Shown here in pieces: positions 47,691 through 58,834 of a stretch of DNA of 64,000 bases. Position 1 is the first letter of the stretch. Each line of letters starts with the position of its first letter. The DNA comes from Liolophura sinensis (taxonomy: Eukaryota > Mollusca > Polyplacophora > Chitonida > Chitonidae). The translations under genes and the position numbers were made by a program. The notes under the pieces were generated by a model. It did not search any database and was not told where the DNA came from. It saw only the letters and a list, made by a program, of their open reading frames with translations. The stretch is taken from contig NC_088299.1 in the NCBI RefSeq assembly GCF_032854445.1, positions 3,821,001-3,885,000 on the forward strand, given 5' to 3'.

Positions 47691-50298
47691 ATCGATGTTA
47701 AATATTAGTTAAATATAATGTGGTGATTGGCTTGTCTCCTTTACGGTTGACTCTTCGCCATAGTCACCGTCTGCACGAGATGTTGTCGGGTTGAAATACT
47801 TTGTTAAATGCCTCTAGAGTATGTCCAAGTTCGGACATGTTGGCAGTGACCACCAGCTAGCCAGACACACAAATTTCCAAAATAAGTTAACTATTATTCG
47901 GGTCAATATGGTCTGAGTAGAAATTAAGAAACGACCAATCTGCGTCTGTTAATGTCGCTGATACTGCTTCAAACATAGCGGTGATATTGTCCGTGGTAGT
48001 TCACAGCGAGATCATGGGGTGCTTTCATTTCCTTCAAAATGCACCATATGCTGTAGTGGACTCTCATGCAATTTAGCAACAGTTGTGAGAATTTGGTTGT
48101 AGACCCATTTTCCAGTTTTCAATGGAACGATGAAAACCCGGTAAACTTTTCATTCGAATAGTTTAGGCGTTGTAAAACAGACTTTTACCATTAATGAAAG
48201 AGAAATTTTACTGCAAACTGCCAACACACTTTCTGACAACAATGGTTATCCGGTTAACTATGATTGTAGTTTTTCAACTGACGGGTGTTTAACGTCGTGT
48301 TCAAAACATGCAACGGCGAAAAAAACTATAGGCCGAGAAGTGCCCGGCGTGCTCCCTACGTCTTTGACGTAAACAGTCGCGTTAATTAATCATTATGACA
48401 ATATGAAATATTGCTCAATGCGGTTAAACAGGAAATGTACACTGGGGTTTCTGTTGGTCGGGAACTGATTTTGGCAATGTAGAAAAGGCTATGATGCATC
48501 TCGAAACTTTTCATGAGATACATAAGCGCCAGTGGCATTTGAAAGCTGCGTAGAGTGAAAACATTCTCTGGTCGATAGCTAATCAGAGTCTCTCAACCCA
48601 CTTCTATTAAACATCAATGTCTATTACTGAAGAGGAAATTATATCAGAGCGCTGGTAGTAAGAACGCAACCATGTGTAAAATATGTTTGGATTTTGGAGC
48701 GAAGATTACGTAGACTGCATGTCCCGAATCCAGATATATCGACAACTGGCATTCCTTGGTTACAAAGGACGCCTACAAAGTGTTATGTCAAGCAGCGTAG
48801 ACTGTATCGACCAGGCTGTACAAATACAAGAGTTTAAGCAATTAAAAAATGTACGTTGTTATCTGAGATTTTTTATAAATAGCAGAAATTAAGATCAAAG
48901 TTATACCTTATCTCTCAAGGAAAACAACATCATTTTGAAATTTAAAGAGTTTAGTTAACACAAATAAAGCACTCTGTTACCTTTGTACAGATTTGCATTG
49001 TGCCATTCACAATGGCAGAATACTGCCACAATAAGTCAAAAACCTTCAATCTCACTTATGTTATACAGTAAGTCAGACGTCTACTTCACCTATCCAGTAG
49101 TGGAAAGAATGTTAACGTATTTCTATCATTCAAATTTGTATAAACCGATGATCTATCACCATATACAGAAGGAAACTGAAGTGGTATATTTATAAGTTTT
49201 CAGAGAATTCTTTCCTAGAACTAAAACACATGGATAAGAACACAAATTGCATATGCGTGTGGATATCAAATCCTCACCACCATCAGTTTAAAGACCAGCA
49301 ATTGTGTTTGTTGTTTAGTCGTTAACAGCCGATGCAATGATAAAACTTTGCTTGCAATTACCAGGAGATACGACAACAACCTGAAAAATATATTGTTAGA
49401 GCAAATACAGGATATGCTTACCTAATACACCAGTGCAATAAATACAAAGACCGCACGTTTTAAAAGATCTTTTATTGATGACTGCCGGACTCCGCCTAAT
49501 TCCTCTCAAATATTGTTCCGGGAATTCCGGATTATATTGAGTAAAACGTCATTTTGCTTGCATGAAATGTCACCTGAAAGAGTTAATAGGAAAACATTGT
49601 TACCACCTGTGTGTTTTTTCATGTAGCCTGAAAAGGAGAATGGCTAGTCGAGGGAAGTGGAGAGAAATTATCCCATCAACTTCAGTCAAGTTTTACATCG
49701 GGCCAGTCAGATAAACCAGCCTCTCTGGCACATCGATGGCTGGAGACTTTTTTTTACTTTTGAGGCCCGCATTCGTCGTATCTAACCTCCACGTAATCTA
49801 GTTAAACGCCATACGGTTCCAGGCCTCAGTTGTAATTTTATGCTAGTGCAGCTGAAACCGCGAATGTAACCTTGGAGTAAAAAAGACAATTGGAGCCGAT
49901 GGTATTATGGGAATGTTTTAGCCTTCCTCAGCGCAGTGACTCATCCACAAAACAGTTTATTTGTGTCTTACAGTCGCTAATGTAAGGCTATTATAACTAG
50001 CTAGAGCGATTGTCTCGCGGTAACTGTATTTAGCTCGTTGATGTCACTCCCAATTGATTTTCCAAAGTTTGTTATAGCGCAGTGTAATGGAAGGGGAGTT
50101 CCCTGGAGTGTGTTACCGGGTACTCGAGGAGATCTGACCGAGAGCATATCCTTCTTGAGAATGTTCCAGATAAGAGTGATATGTTCTTAGTTTGTTCTGA
50201 CATAAATCACAGAGAGGGCTACGGATTTATAAACACGCACTGACGGTTTTTTTTATCTGAACTTATTAATTCACTGTTTTTAGTGTATGGATTGCAAA

Positions 50299-50550
50299 TG
50301 ACTGACCACCTCGAGTGTGTTTGCGGGGAAAACGTGAAGTTTCTTTCACGTGTGAAGGGGGGGGGGGAGGATAAAGAAAATCTCTTAAATTCAACAGAAA
50401 GTCTGAGCGATGCCAGAATGTACACTGACTGACCACCTCGAGTGTGTTTGCGGGGAAAACGTGAAGTTTCATTCACGTGTGAAGGGGGTGGGGATAAAGA
50501 AAATCTCTTAAATTCAACAGAAAGTCTGAGCGATGCCAGAATGTACACTG
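50299..50550. repeat. Tandem duplication, two units of about 126 bp
   Basis: 'tgactgaccacctcgagtgt' starts units at 50299 and 50426; each runs to 'gccagaatgtacactg'. The two differ mainly in the length of the G run ('aagggggggggggaggat' versus 'aagggggtggggat') and one base in 'gtttctttcacg' versus 'gtttcattcacg'. The near identity implies a recent event. Confidence 0.95.
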
Positions 50551-50660
50551 TTACTACATCAGTTTATTCTGTTAAATATAGCACATATAATGAATTAATT
50601 CTGCATAAAGACTGTATTACGACAACAGGATATTCTGCTGAACATGAAATAGCATGCTGT
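50378..50660. mobile_element. Probable MITE relative of 34622-34858, partly duplicated
   Basis: 'attcaacagaaagtctgagc' and 'gatgccagaat' (present in both tandem units), followed by 'tttattctgttaaatatagc' and 'ggatattctgctgaa', parallel 'taaacagaaagtctgttgcc', 'gatgctagaatttattctgt' and 'tatatttaatagcagaatat' of the 34.6 kb foldback element. The left arm has been copied by the tandem duplication. Borders are unclear. Confidence 0.5.
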
Positions 50661-52512
50661 AAAAATAGAATACACTAATTGATGTTTCCATTGTTCGTTC
50701 TTCTGATTGGATAATTTTGGTGACAAATTCTGCCAGCGACGCTAAGGTCATCCAAAGGTTTGCTGTATTTTAATGTTCGGGCATGTTTTGTCCAAGCGTA
50801 CGTAGATGTCAGAGGAGCGAGTCTTGTTTCTCTTGTCTAACCATAGATTCTGCCTCCTTTTTTTTGCCTGTTGTTTCTTCGGCCGTGATATCATGCTATA
50901 ATCTAATTCTTTTAACGAGTCGCCTCTTTTCACTTGTCTGTAAAATCAATCATACTCGATACCAAAATTGTCTTTAGTCAGTGACACGTAACAACACAAG
51001 CTCTACACACAGATACGTTGAACGTCCATATTATTACAAAGAAAATGCAGTTAGAATGCTTTTTCCAGTTCATAATGTTAAATTCCATGAACTTGGTTTC
51101 GAAACCGATAACTCATTGCCTCGGATGACGTCATAATTAGTTAGAATAAACTCCACGCAGTAACACAGCCTACACTACTGTCTCTGGGAATAGACCACAT
51201 CCCTTTAATTTAACATTCATCTCTACATCTGTACGGCCGTGAGATCATATACTACATAAGATAGAATGGAATTCATTGATTGAGGTTATATTATCCTAAA
51301 ACGTGTAGGCCCCTAAACAATTTCAAATACCGCAGTGTACGTAACAGGGTTTATCAAGAGTCATTTGCAGTTTATGTAACTGATGCTGTCCTCAGTCAAA
51401 ACATATTGAACTCCGCCGACTGAATGCAGCATCCCACTGGTGTTTTTAATAATTCTGACGTCACCCGAGGCAACTGGTTCTTGCCGTCGAGACCGAACTT
51501 ACGGACTTCAGCATTATGAATTAGAAAAAGTGTTCGAACGTCATTTTCCTGTGAAGAATACGAAATTCCAACTTATAGAACTTGTGCTGTCACGTGTAAC
51601 TGACAAAAGACAATTTTGGTAGCGAGTATGACTGATTTTACAGCTGAATGTAGGTGATTGGCTAAAAGAAATAGACTGTAATAACCAGTGACACTGCGGA
51701 AGTATAGACCTGGGTAAATCTAATGCGATTCTTGTAGGCACTTATTGCCCGTGTTTGAGATCATCCTGGAGGGGAGAAGAGTAAAGTTGTCTGTTTTAAT
51801 ACACAAGGCTTGATCAGGCGTTAAGGCGTGGTATTCCATCCATCTTGACCATTATCACCCTTGGCTTAAGGCAGCGATATGAAAACGCCACCATCGAGCT
51901 ACCATTTACCGTGAAAAAAACTGACGACTCTAATAATGTCGACAGAAATAGCAATAACAGCATCCATGGTTGGATTGATCACCTAACGTATAATTCCCCA
52001 AAGTAGTCAGGACAAGGAATTTCTAAAACCTTTTAGCACAACTGTAACAGTTACTCGATCGAAGCTGATCAAACCTTTAATGACAACTATTGCTACTATG
52101 CGCGATTGTAATGTTTGTAATCACTTACTTAAAGTGAACATAAAGTCTGCCACTATATCTACATATTAAAGATGATATAGGACACAGTTATCACAGAAAA
52201 AATGTTAAAAGTTCTGTAAAGTTTTGAAAGCCGAGAAGATGAAGTTCAACACTGGGGTTATGGCACAGACAGACAGTTCACAGCGAGCAGCCATGTTGTA
52301 GAAGGCCTTATTGGCTTGGCCAATCACTAGCACTGAAAGCGTCACGTGATAACTGGCTGTCACGTCAAAAAACTCATTAGCGATTGTCTGTGTGATTTGT
52401 TATAGTGATATTCAGATATCGATGCAATAAATTCGATTTTGCGGTTAGTGATGCATTTTTGACCACACATTTACGAGCTGGAATAACACAATGCGTACAT
52501 GTTGGAAAGTGT

Positions 52513-53005
52513 GTAGTCCTACTGCAGTCCTGTTTAATCGGGGGTTAGTTTTGATCGGTCGGGAATGAAACAGGACCTAGGTACGAGCAAATCAGGACTG
52601 CAGTAGGACTACAGGAAGATACTGCCTCGACTTGTTCCCGACTAACTCCAACCTTTCTACGACCAGGCCAGAGTGAAGTAAGAGTGTAGTCGAATATAGA
52701 CACGACCTGTACAATTGCTCCGCAAGTGGTAGGACTTTTCAGTGATATTAGACATTAATAACGTGATAATGAGATTCTACAACAGACACACGAGTATTGT
52801 AAGACAACAGTAGGACATGACAACGATAACAATACGACTAATCCACGAGTGTCCAACGAGTATCCAGGAGTGGTACGACTTTACTACCACAATATCACGA
52901 CTGTTCTGGGACTAACGTACGAGTCCAACACGAGCTCTCCCCCCCCCCCACCCCGATCAAGAAACGATTTCAACAAGACTACAGTAGGACTGCAGACTCC
53001 ACGAC
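52513..53005. mobile_element. Palindromic non-coding element (candidate MITE)
   Basis: A perfect 20 bp inverted repeat, gtagtcctactgcagtcctg (52513-52532) and its complement (52593-52612), encloses 60 bp. A further diverged copy of the arm ('gactacagtaggactgcaga') lies near 52977-52996, next to 'ccgatcaagaaacgattt', which mirrors 'gatcggtcggg' of the left side. Between them the sequence is strikingly rich in 'acgact', 'acgag' and 'ccacgag'. There is no protein motif, and terminal duplications were not identified. Confidence 0.55.
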
Positions 53006-55646
53006 CTTTTGCCTACAACGCCCGAGTCTCTCCGACTTTCAAGAATTTAAAACGTGGCGCACTGGGCACTAAAAATTGGTCGAACTCTTTTCCGTGTGAC
53101 AGGCCCGTCACATGATTTCTACGGTATCCTATCAGACACCAGGCTTTAATTAGACGCTAACAAAACGCAGTGAAAAATTAATACAATATATTGATATACC
53201 CTCCGATTGTGCTTTTATTTAAATATAAGGCTACACTAATATAACATGAAGAGTTTTTCCTTGCAATTTCAATTTTAGACTCTCATCAAGACGATTGCAC
53301 TTTTTGATGCTCAAGTTTCGCGTCTACATTTGCATCAAGAGAACGCAATTTGGGCATATACGACAAAAGTTCAGTTGAGAAAGTTGACAAAAAATCGTTT
53401 ATCCAGAGTTGTTAACGTATTGTGTAACTAAACATCAGACGGGTTGTAATAAAACGTCAGACTGGTTCTGGTAAAACGCCACACTGATTGTGGTAAAACG
53501 TCAGACGGGTTCTGGTAATCAAAGAAGAAGGAGTGGTGTTTTCTTATTTTTCAATGCGATGTACTCGTCAAAAGATTGTTGTTGGAAATCTCTTGAATCA
53601 CCAGAGGCGACAAACTCTAGACCGTTTTCTGACTTTCAAACAATCTGCAGTCGAGGGTATCCATATCCGCAGCGTTTGAACCCCTGCTAAATGCTCGTCT
53701 CACTCATGTATTTGATATGAAGTTTAGGTTATCCGATGTGTTGGGGAAACAAATTACCTAATTTCTGTCAGCTCTCATTAACTTCTAACGTCCAACAACT
53801 ACAGTGCTTCGCACTAATCAGCTGTGGAGAAAGGTGGAGAAGGTGGAAAAGTGCGTTGTTTTCTTAATCCGACGGCAGTTTGGCTAAGGTACTGAAGGAA
53901 CTTCCCACAGTGTTCCACTTGATGATCACACGTGAACGAAGAAGCATACATTTCGTAACCAGACATAAATTGGCCATTTCTAGAACTATATACTTATTTC
54001 AGAGAGATGACAGTTTCAATAATAACAGTAATTTATTTTCTGTTAGATAATTTCATAAAATTTGGCTCTACGTACTTCATATTTTTTTTCATGGATACAA
54101 TTATATTTCAAAAGGAAAACTGGAAAGCAGTAAAAAAAAGCCAGATGAGAACCTTGATCTCACTAATTTACCCAATATATTACATACTCTCCAAAACTGA
54201 AAACAAGGAAAGTAAAGATTTTATGATTTCGTATTTAATTTATCAAAATATTCTTTTTGATGCTGTCCTTTACTATTTGAGTGCCACTCGCCTATGTAAT
54301 GAAGTATAACTTTTTACTGTATATGCACACATATATGTATACATTTTTGTAGATGAAGTTTTAGCAAAAATATTGCATTTGTCGAGCTTTAATTAAGCTC
54401 TAGGTGGCTTTAAGTGTTTAGAAAAATGTTTGTCTATTTTTTGATGTTTTTGAGTTGTTCTCTGGTATATCGAAAACTATTGACTTTCCCGTGTGTTAAA
54501 CAAGTTTTAGCGACGGTATAACCGACACATTGTAGATATGGTGTTACGCCATGGTCATTCATTCATTGAATGCTACGATCAATCTTTTATGTAGCGAGGC
54601 ACCAAAAGTTTGCCTCTGTTTGATGTATTGTTTTGGGGAAATCAGTCAAATACACGCTGTGGCAGGCTGAATAACGGCGTCCTCTTTCTGTAAAACTTGA
54701 TTCTCTAGTCATATATTCCTAATGGATTTGTCGCCCGGGTAGAATAATATTGAGAATGCAGTCAAACCCCCAATCAAACCAATTTCTGAAAACCTTTGTG
54801 TAGTACTTCATTTTTTTCTGGCTGATGACATTTTGCGAAGAATATAAATAACACATAAAATACATATTCAGTCAAGTATTATTTCCCAACTTCCCCTCTT
54901 GTTTTGCATTGATGACCACCCATCAGTGATAAATCGGGACAATGTCATCTCCAATGGCACGTAAATATGTGAGAGATGGGAGAATATATCACAACTCGAG
55001 GATTATTGAATAATAAAGCAATGTCTGATGCTTGTTCCAGACAGAATAAACAAAAAGCCAAAGTTTTTCCATTTTTTATGACCAGTAATATCTTATGATG
55101 TTTATGATGTAATATGACTCGATTGATAAAATGCTGAGTTGATCTCATCCATGACAGATTTGAAATCTGCTGCCGTTATATTAAGTGATTCATCTGGAAT
55201 ATGGATTACGTTAATTTCAACTTTTTATACAGCTGTTAGATTCCATTAGTATATGCAGTGTAAAAACTGCTTTTACTTCAGCATTCTATAGAGCTCTTTC
55301 CCAATCCATAAAATCAGACACGGTTTTAGATGGCCATATTCAACAGTGAAGTATCAACAGGAAAAGAAAATGAAAATAAGTATAGTAATAAAAAAGGAAA
55401 GATTTTAAAAAATTACAAGTGTTTAAAACTAAGCTTTTTCATCTGGTTTGTTACATGTCTCTCATTCCTTTGCGAAGTCTAGGACATAAATGGCTAAATT
55501 AATTTTACAACTGAAATTGTAGAGAAAGCAAAAAGGAAATGGGAAGAAAAAACAAGAGAAATTCATATTATGTCTTTCGGGCTGTCTCCTCAAATAGTGT
55601 CATTGTCTGAGTATTTATATATGCAATTGCTTTATAGTCCACTGCG

Positions 55647-55743
55647 GCCCGGTTTCCTCCCACCATAATGCTGGCCGCCGTCGTATAAGTTAAATATTCT
55701 TGAGTACGGCGTAAAACACCAATCAAATAAATAAATAAATAAA
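55647..55743 (+). mobile_element. Short 5'-truncated SINE with perfect target duplication
   Basis: 97 bp of SINE tail on the plus strand ('cccaccataatgctggccgc', 'gagtacggcgtaaaacacca', (AAAT)n) between perfect 14 bp repeats tatagtccactgcg (55633-55646 and 55744-55757). The sequence is close to the presumed consensus, so the insertion looks young. Confidence 0.95.
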
Positions 55744-56425
55744 TATAGTCCACTGCGTATTTTGTGATTTGGATCACAGTTGACTAATTACTAAGGCCCC
55801 AGTAGACATGCTGCCCTTTTCTGTAATATCTCTGATCTATACTTATAGCCAAGGCTGACGTAACGTCGATATTAAACTAGGTTACAAGACCTATCCATAA
55901 TCTCACGATTTATATTGCTTTACTACATCTACGGGAGATCTATGATGTGCTAATGTGCTTGAGGACACAAGCAAACATAAGCTGGCCGCCTTAAAGGCTG
56001 ACTCTCCGCTTTTACAAGTGTTGGCATCAGAGGCTGTCGGGCCGTAAGGGCTGGTTAAATGTCTCTAGAGTATGTCCAAAATTGGACTTGTTGGCGGTTA
56101 CTACCAGCCAGGCTGACGCAAATTTGCAATATTACTCGGATATTATTCAAATCAATATGTCTTCTTTTGGTGGGAATTCAAATGAGAAACGAATTGACTG
56201 TGTGTACAATATAGAATGGTATTAGAATCAAAATGGGTTTTAGAAGTGCACTGTACAAAAGCTAGTAGCGATATCATTGGGTGCTTTTAGTGTCTGCATA
56301 AAATGTAACCATTGTGTAACCATTTCTCTCACTGTTAACTGATAAAACGAAGGCTGAGGAAAAATTAAACAACAATGGAATATTTCTTCCGACCAAAACA
56401 CGATTTGTGAACTTACATGTATTTG

Positions 56426-56510
56426 TATGTATTTATTTCATTAGTGTTTTATACGATAGCGGCCAGCATTATTTTGAGAAGAAACCGGGCAGGAAACGGG
56501 GGGTGGCGGG
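56426..56510 (-). mobile_element. SINE scrap with internal deletion
   Basis: 'tatttatttcattagtgttt' then 'tacgatagcggccagcatta' and 'agaaaccgggcagg' are minus-strand SINE tail and body, with 'gccgtactcaagaatatttc' missing between them. Confidence 0.7.
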
Positions 56511-56944
56511 AATGGGGGTGGGAACACAACCTGATACTGGTTATGTTGAATATCCCCTGCGCCTATTTGTTGCTTCTACAATTCTTTTATTGAAAGTAAT
56601 AGCAGCATCCGACATGGATTTACCTCATGATGGCATTTTTGGTAATGGGTGGAGAATCATCTCATGCACTTCGCCTGGAACATGTACCCAAGAATCGAAC
56701 GGACTTAGAACGACACCTCAAAAAGCGACATTACTCCAGGACCATGGAATTAACGCTGCAGTAGATATTTCCTCATCGTAAACTACACCTTTCTATTTCT
56801 GAAGTGGATGTGTACTTGTTCCTGTCGTTCTCGTTTTATCTGTGGTGAGTGCAGACGACTTCACACAAAAGTCTCTCTGATGTTTACAAAGTCTGTTAAG
56901 TAATGAAAAAATGGCCAACATGTATCTTGGAACTTTTAATGATA

Positions 56945-57960
56945 TACGTTAACGTCAATGGCACAAAATTGGAGAGGGAAACACACTCTAGGTCGATAAC
57001 CAATCACGGCCTCTCAACAGACTCCTAATATATACCCGTGCCAATTACTTAAGAGGAAATTATAACAACCTGTGTTACTAAGAATAGAGCCATGTGCCAT
57101 TTTGATCAATATAACCAGAATTACATAGACTGTTTTGGTTTATTGAACGGTTTGGTTCATCATTCTACCGAATGAGATTGCAAATACGCTAATGACATCA
57201 AAAACCAGTTAATTAAACACTGTTCCTTTACCATGATTGTAATCAAGATCTCATTTTTTATTGGTTACAGACTATTTTTCCAAATTCGATGCCAAACAAT
57301 GCTAGTAGCACCGAATATGACCCACAACTAGGGGACAGTAAACTAAAACTGTTGACGTCATTTGTGATAAACACCAGAAGTCACGATCAATAATTACCAT
57401 GTACCTGAAGGATAGCAGCATAAAGACGTCCTACATGTACGGGATAGTTGTACTTAAATAAAACATTTTACTATCTTTGTAGGAGTTTGTATTGGTGACA
57501 CACTTGACACAACCTGAAAATAAATCTACATTACCTCAAAAAGCTCTAATCTCAGAAGCGTCATTTTTAGATAAATTCGAACTTTTACTTTACATATGCA
57601 GTACTTGAATGTGACTTTTATCCAAGCTTTTACAAGCCAACGATCCATCAAGGAAAACAGTAATTGAAAGAGTCGATTAATCGATTAGATTTCCATTACA
57701 AAAATTGCCCATTTCCAAATTCCTTCAGTATTTCTTAAACCACCAAAGAACACAGGCAATAGCACATTTCACATGCAATCAAAACTCTAGCTTATAGCCA
57801 CGTTGTCTCTCTTATCAAATGTCCCAAACTGGCCAATGATTTGATTAGGATTTTATTGTTCCACTGACCAACTGATCCATCACTTGGGTGTAATGTCAGA
57901 CTGTTTGAACACCTTGCCCAAAATGGCAAAGCGGAGATATACAAATCAATAATCAAATAA
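56945..57960. repeat. Array unit U6 (partial)
   Basis: Block V is at 56947 ('aacgtcaatggcacaaaatt', 'aagaggaaattataacaacc') and W near 57623 ('aagcttttacaagccaacga', 'tccatcaaggaaaacag'). Beyond about 57960, where a full-length SINE follows, no later block of the unit was found; this is the right-hand edge of the array in the window. No coding frame is conserved. Confidence 0.6.
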
Positions 57961-58001
57961 AACGTAGAGTAAATTTAGGAAATGACCATCAATGGGCTAT
58001 G

Positions 58002-58263
58002 GGGGCCTCCGTGGCTCAGTCGGTTAGCGCGCTAGCGCAGCGTAATGAACCAGGAGCCTCTCACCAATGCGGTCGCTGTGAGTTCAAGTCCAGCTCATGC
58101 TGGCTTCCTCTCCGGCCGTAAGTGGGAAGGTCCTTCAGCAACCTGCGGATTGTCGTGGGTTTCCCCCGGGCTGTGCCCGGTTTCCACCCACCATAATGCT
58201 GGCCGCTGTCGTATAAGTGAAATATTCTTGAGTACGGCGTAAAACACCAATCAAAAAAAAAAA
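58002..58263 (+). mobile_element. Full-length SINE, best-preserved copy
   Basis: 262 bp with head ('cctccgtggctcagtcggtt', A box), B box ('gagttcaagtcc', near 58079-58091), 'cttcctctccggccgt', body ('ccaccataatgctggccgct') and tail ('gagtacggcgtaaaacacca' plus A run). Perfect 14 bp target duplication atcaatgggctatg (57988-58001 and 58264-58277). This copy and 3257-3512 define the family here. The near-perfect flanks indicate recent movement. Confidence 0.97.
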
Positions 58264-58834
58264 ATCAATGGGCTATGTAAGTGTAATAATCATTGATGAC
58301 AATGACTTTTACAGGTTTGTTTCAGGAGATACTGGTACTTTGTGCCAGAGTTTAATAAAATTTCGCCCACAAAAGAGTAGATTCAAAAGTTGGCTCTCAT
58401 CTGAATTAGACAAGAATACTCCGTAACCTGCAGTGATCGCTAAGGTAACCGAAGCGAACGCTGATGGGTTGAAGTGGTCACGATTGCTAACTCATTAGCC
58501 ATCACGCCTTCGGATTATTCGGTTGTTGTAAATGACTGGTTATTTTTTTGCCTGAACTAAAGCTGACTGCCTCTTGTGAGCTGGTGATGTTATCACGACA
58601 GAGTGGGCGTCATAAAACAACTTTCTCAACGGCGCTCGTCACCTGTCGTCGGACTAGATGGTAATCGTGAACAGTTCATCTGACATGTAACTCGTGAAAT
58701 GCAACCTCGCTCAAGTTACCTCAGTTGACCAAGGGTTCAAGCGTTCATGTAAATGCTTACATCGGAGTAAATTAAACCCCTCAATACAACATCAATGGAA
58801 ATCAAAAAAAATAATAAATAATAATAATAAACAA
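58264..58834. other. Unassigned spacer
   Basis: Sequence between the SINE and the LTR-type insertion. It ends in an (AAT)n-like run just before 58835. No gene or repeat was recognised. Confidence 0.5.

Larger units (their letters stand above)
41325..48520. repeat. Array unit U4 (decayed, with internal duplication)
   Basis: Block V is near 41335 ('cgccaatgccacttaaaagc', 'aggagtaaattataacaaga'), X near 42740, 'gtcatcctgttccagg' near 42962, W near 43534 ('aagctttttataagccagcg', 'atccatcaagggaag'), a second X near 44612-44700 ('tattatgtaaaaagctcctt') and a second 'gatgccatccggttccaggg' near 44880. Q follows at 46008, R near 46213 and T near 47810 ('cctctagagtatgtccaa'). The repeated X pair, about 1.9 kb apart, shows a duplication inside the unit. 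SINE pieces lie at 46447 and 47390 and a LINE tail scrap at about 42090-42155. No conserved coding frame was found; the 82-codon frame at 43586 is interrupted in unit U6. Confidence 0.6.
48525..56940. repeat. Array unit U5 (decayed)
   Basis: Block V is near 48528 ('gcgccagtggcatttgaaag', 'gaagaggaaattatatcag'), X at 49598 ('ttaccacctgtgtg'), 'gccatacggttccagg' near 49808 and P near 50038-50160 ('gatgtcactcccaattgatt', 'gcagtgtaatggaagg'). The 'gtttgagatcatcctggagg' block is near 51753, M near 51880 ('tatgaaaacgccaccatcga'), Q at 53583, R near 53787, S near 55006 ('aataataaagcaatg') and T near 56060 ('tctctagagtatgtccaa'). It is the most complete unit. It contains the 50.3 kb tandem repeat, a 52.5 kb palindromic element, SINE pieces at 55647 and 56426 and a LINE tail scrap at about 54510-54575. 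The 100-codon (54007) and 124-codon (56407) frames show no domain; the latter begins in SINE sequence. Confidence 0.65.

Noticed and set aside
54007-54309. 100-codon hydrophobic frame
   Set aside because: AT-driven Phe/Ile/Tyr-rich composition, no recognised family and no counterpart found in the other array units.
56407-56781. 124-codon frame
   Set aside because: It begins in a SINE scrap and shows no domain or conservation with other array units.
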